Of a stretch of DNA of 8,650 nt, positions 5,126 to 8,650 are shown piece by piece. Source of the DNA: Clostridium sp. SCN 57-10 (GTDB lineage Bacteria; Bacillota; Clostridia; Oscillospirales; Butyricicoccaceae); NCBI GenBank assembly GCA_001725215.1, contig MEFT01000049.1, positions 1 to 8,650 on the forward strand. The letters are read 5' to 3'. A program made the position numbers and the translations under genes. The notes under the pieces were generated by a model that saw only the letters and a program-made list of their open reading frames with translations, searched no databases and was not told the origin of the DNA. The stretch's first letter is position 1. Every line of letters begins with the position of its first letter.

Positions 5126-6934
5126 TTAATCTTCGTCGAGCTTGAGCACCGCCATAAACGCCTCTTGCGGAACCTCGACGGTTCCCAGGCTGCGCATGCG
5201 CTTTTTGCCCTCTTTCTGCTTTTCAAGCAGCTTCTTTTTTCGTGTGATGTCGCCGCCATAGCACTTGGCAAGCACGTCTTTGCGCATCGCCCGCACCGTT
5301 TCGCGCGCGATGACTTTTCCGCCGATGGCCGCCTGAATCGGAACTTCAAACATCTGGCGGGGGATATTGTCCTTCAGCTTTTCGACGATGCGGCGGCCGC
5401 GCTCATACGCCTTGTCGGTGTGAACGATGAACGAAAGCGCGTCGACGACGTCGCCGTTGAGCAGAATGTCAAGCTTGACGAGCTTGGAGCGCTGGTAGCC
5501 GAGCAGCTCGTAATCGAGCGAAGCATAGCCTCGTGTGCGCGATTTCAGCGCGTCAAAAAAGTCGTAAATGATTTCGTTGAGCGGCAGCTCGTAGTGCAGC
5601 TCGACGCGCCCCTCGTCAATATACTTCATGTCCTTGTAGATGCCGCGGCGGTCCTGGCAGAGATCCATCAGGTTTCCGACATATTCCTGTGGCGTCATGA
5701 TGCTGGCGCGCACGATCGGCTCCTCGGCAAACTCCATATCGCCGCCCGTGGGGAAGTTGAGCGGGTTGTCGATGACGCGCTGCTCGCCGTTCATCATCGT
5801 TACATGATAAATAACACTCGGTGCGGTGGTAATCAGCTCAAGGTTGTACTCGCGCTCAAGGCGTTCCTGAATGATTTCAAGATGCAAAAGCCCCAGAAAT
5901 CCGCAGCGGAAGCCAAAGCCGAGCGCTGCCGAGCTTTCCGGCTCGTAGGTCAGCGAAGCATCGTTGAGCTGCAGCTTTTCCAGCGCGTCGCGCAGGTCGG
6001 GATATTTTTTGCCGTCCGCCGGATAGAGTCCGGAATAGACCATCGGCTGCACCTTGCGATAGCCGTGTAGCGGCGTCTGTGCGGGGTGCACGCCGTCCGT
6101 CACCGTGTCGCCGACGAGCGTGTCTTTCACCGTCTTGATGCTTGCCGTGATGTAGCCGACCTCGCCGGCCGACAGTCCGTCACACCGCTCCATGCCGAGC
6201 GGGCGCAGATAGCCGGTCTCGACGATTTCGAACTCCGCGCCCGTCGCCATCATTTTGATGGACATGCCCGGCGTAAAGCGTCCGTCAAACACGCGGACAT
6301 ACACGATGACGCCTCGGTAGGAGTCATACTGGCTGTCAAATATCAGCGCGCGGTTCAGGTCAGGCTCGCCTTCTCTGGGAGGCGGCACGTCAGCCACGAT
6401 GCGCTCAAGCACGTCGCGGATATTGATGCCCTGTTTGGCGGAAATCTCAGGCGCGTCCATCGCGGGGATGCCGATGATGTTTTCGATCTCCTCTTTGGCG
6501 CGCTTGGGATCGGCGCTCGGCAGATCGATCTTGTTGACGACGGGCAGAACCTCAAGGTCGTTTTCAAGCGCAAGATAGGTATTGGCCAGTGTCTGCGCCT
6601 CGATGCCCTGCGCCGCGTCGACGACAAGTACCGCTCCCTCGCATGCGGCGAGCGAGCGCGAGACTTCGTAGTTGAAGTCGACGTGTCCCGGCGTGTCGAT
6701 CAGGTTGAGGCGATAGCGCTCGCCATCGAGCGCTTCATACTCAAGCAGCACGGCGCGCGCCTTGATGGTGATGCCGCGCTCCTGTTCAAGTTCCATATTA
6801 TCGAGCAGCTGTGCCGTCATCTCACGGTCGCTCACCGCATGGCACATTTGCATCAGTCGGTCGGCCAGCGTCGACTTGCCGTGGTCGATATGTGCAATAA
6901 TCGAAAAATTGCGAATTTTGTTTCTGTCTGTCAT
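5126..6934 (-). CDS. lepA: elongation factor 4 (LepA), ribosomal back-translocase GTPase
   Basis: This is 602 residues, full length for LepA/EF4. GTPase motifs are in place: G1 AHIDHGKST (14-22), switch I RGITIK (53-58), G3 DTPGH (80-84) and G4 NKID (134-137). The EF-G-like domains follow (for example GFRCGFLGLLHLEI). The LepA-specific C-terminal segment KKKLLEKQKEGKKRMRSLG...VPQEAFMAVL is complete. The protein acts on stalled or mis-translocated ribosomes and in subunit biogenesis. The start ATG at 6934 is preceded by GGGAG about 10 bases upstream and, further up, by a good extended -10 promoter. It is the first gene of a likely lepA-hemW-kamB-kamC run, interrupted only by repeat R1. Confidence 0.98.
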   Translation of the reverse strand: MTDRNKIRNFSIIAHIDHGKSTLADRLMQMCHAVSDREMTAQLLDNMELEQERGITIKARAVLLEYEALDGERYRLNLIDTPGHVDFNYEVSRSLAACEGAVLVVDAAQGIEAQTLANTYLALENDLEVLPVVNKIDLPSADPKRAKEEIENIIGIPAMDAPEISAKQGINIRDVLERIVADVPPPREGEPDLNRALIFDSQYDSYRGVIVYVRVFDGRFTPGMSIKMMATGAEFEIVETGYLRPLGMERCDGLSAGEVGYITASIKTVKDTLVGDTVTDGVHPAQTPLHGYRKVQPMVYSGLYPADGKKYPDLRDALEKLQLNDASLTYEPESSAALGFGFRCGFLGLLHLEIIQERLEREYNLELITTAPSVIYHVTMMNGEQRVIDNPLNFPTGGDMEFAEEPIVRASIMTPQEYVGNLMDLCQDRRGIYKDMKYIDEGRVELHYELPLNEIIYDFFDALKSRTRGYASLDYELLGYQRSKLVKLDILLNGDVVDALSFIVHTDKAYERGRRIVEKLKDNIPRQMFEVPIQAAIGGKVIARETVRAMRKDVLAKCYGGDITRKKKLLEKQKEGKKRMRSLGTVEVPQEAFMAVLKLDED

Positions 6935-6975
6935 TGTTTTTCGCTCCCGAAAAGCAAGATTTGTCCTAATAAAGT

Positions 6976-7005
6976 ATTATATCATGCATGGGCCAAAAAA
7001 AACAA
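6976..7005 (-). promoter_or_regulatory. lepA: lepA promoter with extended -10
   Basis: On the minus strand a perfect -10 TATAAT (6981-6976) is preceded by TGA, making an extended TGnTATAAT element. A weak -35 TTGTTT (7005-7000) lies 18 bases upstream, inside the T-tract of the preceding terminator. The start site would be near 6969, leaving a leader of about 35 bases before the lepA ATG. Confidence 0.75.
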
Positions 7006-7030
7006 GAGGGAGGCGGCAATGCCGTCTCCC
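6995..7030 (-). terminator. intrinsic terminator downstream of the membrane-protein gene
   Basis: Read on the minus strand, GGGAGACGGC (7030-7021) pairs with GCCGCCTCCC (7017-7008), with one wobble and a 3-nt loop. It is followed by TCTTG and a run of eight T's (7002-6995). It should end transcripts from the gene at 7210-8631. The T-tract doubles as the lepA -35 region. Confidence 0.82.
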
Positions 7031-7190
7031 AGCGTCGAAGGGAGATCAAATCCCCCTTCGCGCCGCCGCTTTGCGGCGGCTATTCCCCTCGTTTTGCCAA
7101 TTTTTAATAAAAATTGGTGGGTTAGCGTATTTTTTCGGCGCGCATGTCACCGAAAAAATACGATGGGTTAAGCCCTTCGGGCTTTGGATA
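7031..7190 (-). repeat. dispersed hairpin repeat, copy R2
   Basis: This is the larger and better preserved copy of the element also found inverted at 4991-5120. It is a string of near-perfect hairpins. CGTATTTTTTCGG/CCGAAAAAATACG forms a 13-bp stem with an 11-nt loop (7127-7163). CCAATTTTTA/TAAAAATTGG is at 7097-7117, GCCGCCGC/GCGGCGGC at 7062-7080, and GAAGGGAGAT/ATCCCCCTTC at 7037-7059 with one mismatch. AAGCCC/GGGCTT lies at 7170-7184. It occupies the gap between the membrane-protein stop codon and its terminator. No coding capacity is visible. Confidence 0.75.
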
Positions 7191-7209
7191 CAAGCGGTGG
7201 GAAGCTATA

Positions 7210-8082
7210 TTATCCCGCAAGCCAGCTGAACAGAAGGTAAAGATAATGCGCCGAGATGCCCGCGCAAAGTCCGCCGACGGTGTGCGATCCGATAGCGGCA
7301 CGGATAAACTGACGGCGGCCGAGCGCGTCCATCATCGAGATATGCGTGCTGAGGTAGCCGCTCCAGCACATGCCCATCGCCGTGTAAACGGCAACCTCAT
7401 TCATGCCTGCTGTTCCGGCGTGCAGCATATTGGGCACAAGCGCAAGCGCCGCGCCCGTCGACCCGAGCGACGTGATGGGAAACGCGATATTCGTCGCGTG
7501 CTGAAAACCGAACAAAAAGCGTGTGATCGGCGCGATAAACTCGCCCAGCCTGGGGAGCAACGCGACGCCTTCATACGCCGCACCCGTATAGCCGCCCGTC
7601 GGCATGCCGTTGGTCAGCATCATGACGAGCGTGCAGATGATAAGCACGCCGGGGATCATATCGACGCCGAGCGTCACACCTGTTTTGCCGCCCTCCAGAA
7701 TCGCGTTGAGCACACGCTCCAGCCCGCGCGACGTGATCTGGCGCGTCTCGTTTTTAACCGTGCGCAGCTCGTGAATGTCGGCGCGGCGCTGCTCAGGTGT
7801 AATCTGATAGGCTTTGCGTGTGCAGCGCAGCATGAGCCGCACGCTGACGACGCTGCCGATGCACGCGCCGAGAAAGCCAATACCCGTCGCAGGCAGTACG
7901 CCGGGCGCGCCGAGGCCGATCATATATGTAATCACGATAAGCCCCATGCCGAACGCCGTGCCGAGGTTGCACAGCGCGGGGAACTGATAATCTTTGAAAT
8001 AGCGCGCGAACGACGGGTTTTTGGCAAGCGAAAGAACAGCCGGGTTATCGGAGATAAACGTCGTCATCATGCCGACCGACGC
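7210..8082 (-). pseudogene. polytopic membrane protein with Gate/nucleoside-recognition-like features, N-terminus missing
   Basis: About 290 residues remain, beginning near SVGMMTTFISDNPAVLSLAKN. Hydrophobic, glycine-rich spans are visible at roughly residues 219-240, 241-267, 322-340, 383-402, 412-432 and 446-470 of the fused frame, separated by a charged cytoplasmic-like loop (268-312). The segments VDMIPGVLIICTLVMML and FGFQHATNIAFPITSLGSTGAA recall Gate/nucleoside-recognition membrane proteins, and I suspect a conserved clostridial family of the CD0519/CD1768 type. The substrate is unknown. Its terminator and codon use agree with the rest of the window, so this half probably belongs to the lepA-kam genome. 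The true start is lost at the join. Confidence 0.6.
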
Positions 8083-8631
8083 GGCACCCGGCAGGTTGTA
8101 AGCGGGCACCATCTTCTTGACGTTGCGCACCACATAGTTGACGAGCGCGCCCTTGAGCAGGCCCAACTGGTCGCCCATGGCGCACAGCACCACGTGCTTG
8201 ACGGGCGTGTTCGCAATGCAGCTTTGCAGCGTGGTGGCGAAGTTTTCGATGATGACGATGGCCTTGGCACCCGAGTCCTTGAGCTGATGCTCCAGTTCGC
8301 GCGGCGTGTACAGCGGGTTCACATTGACCACCACAAAACCTGCGCGCAGGATGGCAGCCACCGTGACGGGATACTGCGGCACGTTGGGCATCATGATGGC
8401 CACACGGTCGCCCTTGACCAGGCCCAGGCCCTGCAGGTAGGCCGCAAACGCACTGCTCAGGGAGTCGGTCTGGGCATAGGTCACTTCCTTGCCCATGAAG
8501 CTGTAGGCCACGCGGCCAGCGTACTTGGTGAACGCCTCGTCCATGAGGGCCACGAGCGACGGATATTGCGTGGTGTCGATGTCTGCGGGGACGCCTTGCG
8601 GATAGGCTGTCAGCCAGGGGCGATGGGTCAT
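7210..8631 (-). CDS. chimeric open frame: FadD N-terminus joined to a polytopic membrane protein
   Basis: One uninterrupted frame of 473 codons joins two unrelated proteins near residue 183. Residues 1-183 match the N-terminus of a betaproteobacterial long-chain-fatty-acid-CoA ligase. Residues 184-473 are a hydrophobic clostridial-type membrane protein lacking its own N-terminus. All nine lysine codons before the join are AAG and all five after it are AAA. The ribosome site AGGAGACAAC before ATG 8631 is typical of proteobacterial fadD. I read this as two truncated genes fused by a contig mis-join rather than as a real two-domain protein. A soluble ligase fragment without its ATP-binding loop fused mid-way into a membrane protein makes no functional sense. 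The two parts are annotated separately. Confidence 0.8.
   Translation of the reverse strand: MTHRPWLTAYPQGVPADIDTTQYPSLVALMDEAFTKYAGRVAYSFMGKEVTYAQTDSLSSAFAAYLQGLGLVKGDRVAIMMPNVPQYPVTVAAILRAGFVVVNVNPLYTPRELEHQLKDSGAKAIVIIENFATTLQSCIANTPVKHVVLCAMGDQLGLLKGALVNYVVRNVKKMVPAYNLPGAASVGMMTTFISDNPAVLSLAKNPSFARYFKDYQFPALCNLGTAFGMGLIVITYMIGLGAPGVLPATGIGFLGACIGSVVSVRLMLRCTRKAYQITPEQRRADIHELRTVKNETRQITSRGLERVLNAILEGGKTGVTLGVDMIPGVLIICTLVMMLTNGMPTGGYTGAAYEGVALLPRLGEFIAPITRFLFGFQHATNIAFPITSLGSTGAALALVPNMLHAGTAGMNEVAVYTAMGMCWSGYLSTHISMMDALGRRQFIRAAIGSHTVGGLCAGISAHYLYLLFSWLAG
8083..8631 (-). pseudogene. fadD: long-chain-fatty-acid-CoA ligase, N-terminal fragment (betaproteobacterial)
   Basis: About 183 residues are recognisable as the N-terminus of FadD: RPWLTAYPQGVPADID, the KGDRVAIMMPNVPQYPV stretch (73-89), NVNPLYTPRELEHQLKDSGA (103-122), ENFATTL and VKKMVPAYNLPGA (171-183). 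The parent enzyme activates fatty acids with ATP and CoA and is about 560 residues. The ATP-binding loop, the AMP-binding core motifs and the C-terminal lid are absent here, so this piece cannot be active. Codons are strongly G/C-ending, as in Comamonadaceae-like betaproteobacteria, and unlike the rest of the window. The start at 8631 has AGGAG about 8 bases upstream. Confidence 0.85.
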
Positions 8632-8650
8632 TGTTGTCTCCTGATAAGTT

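Noticed and set aside
4978..5349. In-frame N-terminal extension of hemW to 498 residues
   Set aside because: The extra 124 codons overlap the lepA 3' end and repeat R1, have no family similarity and no ribosome site. HemW proteins are about 375 residues and start at the position corresponding to ATG 4977.
5030..7171. Long plus-strand open frames opposite lepA (5030-6070 and 6086-7171)
   Set aside because: These are shadows of lepA on the opposite strand. They have no motifs and no ribosome sites, and the second one ends inside repeat R2.
7210..8631. A genuine novel acyl-CoA ligase-membrane protein fusion
   Set aside because: The ligase part lacks all nucleotide-binding motifs, codon usage changes abruptly at the join and the two halves have different taxonomic character, so a mis-assembly is much more likely.

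Overview
The window looks like a piece of a GC-rich, amino-acid-fermenting Clostridia-type Firmicute genome. The evidence is the lepA-hemW pair, strong AGGAGG ribosome sites, intrinsic terminators, an L-box (lysine) riboswitch and genes of the clostridial lysine-to-butyrate pathway. The last ~550 bases look like betaproteobacterial DNA and are probably an assembly join. Every convincing gene is on the minus strand, so transcription runs from high to low coordinates.

Layout in transcription order. (1) 8631-7210 is one open frame. Its first ~183 codons are the N-terminal piece of a proteobacterial long-chain acyl-CoA ligase (FadD). The remaining ~290 are the C-terminal part of an unrelated clostridial polytopic membrane protein. 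Lysine codon choice switches completely at the join. (2) 7190-6976 holds a copy of a hairpin-rich dispersed repeat, an intrinsic terminator, and an extended -10 promoter whose -35 lies in the terminator T-tract. (3) lepA (6934-5126). (4) A second, inverted copy of the dispersed repeat (5120-4991). (5) hemW (4977-3853), kamB (3840-2812) and kamC (2824-1370), tightly packed. KamB and KamC are the reactivating proteins of the B12-dependent lysine 5,6-aminomutase. (6) A 352-base gap (1369-1018) that is all regulatory: a promoter whose -35 covers the kamC stop codon, a complete lysine riboswitch aptamer, a terminator sharing the aptamer's P1 3' strand, and a second perfect terminator. (7) kal (1017-625), a hairpin-rich spacer, and the start of kce (443 to the window edge).

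How it fits together. In the lysine fermentation route, lysine is converted through beta-lysine and 3,5-diaminohexanoate to 3-keto-5-aminohexanoate. Kce exchanges this with acetyl-CoA to give acetoacetate and 3-aminobutyryl-CoA, and Kal removes ammonia to give crotonyl-CoA, which leads to butyrate. KamB/KamC keep the aminomutase alive. The riboswitch sits directly before kal-kce. Its first terminator competes with P1, which predicts that lysine binding turns transcription ON. That suits a catabolic operon and is opposite to the classic lysC-type L-box. This is the most interesting item in the window. The main puzzle is the second terminator just before kal, which does not visibly depend on the aptamer.
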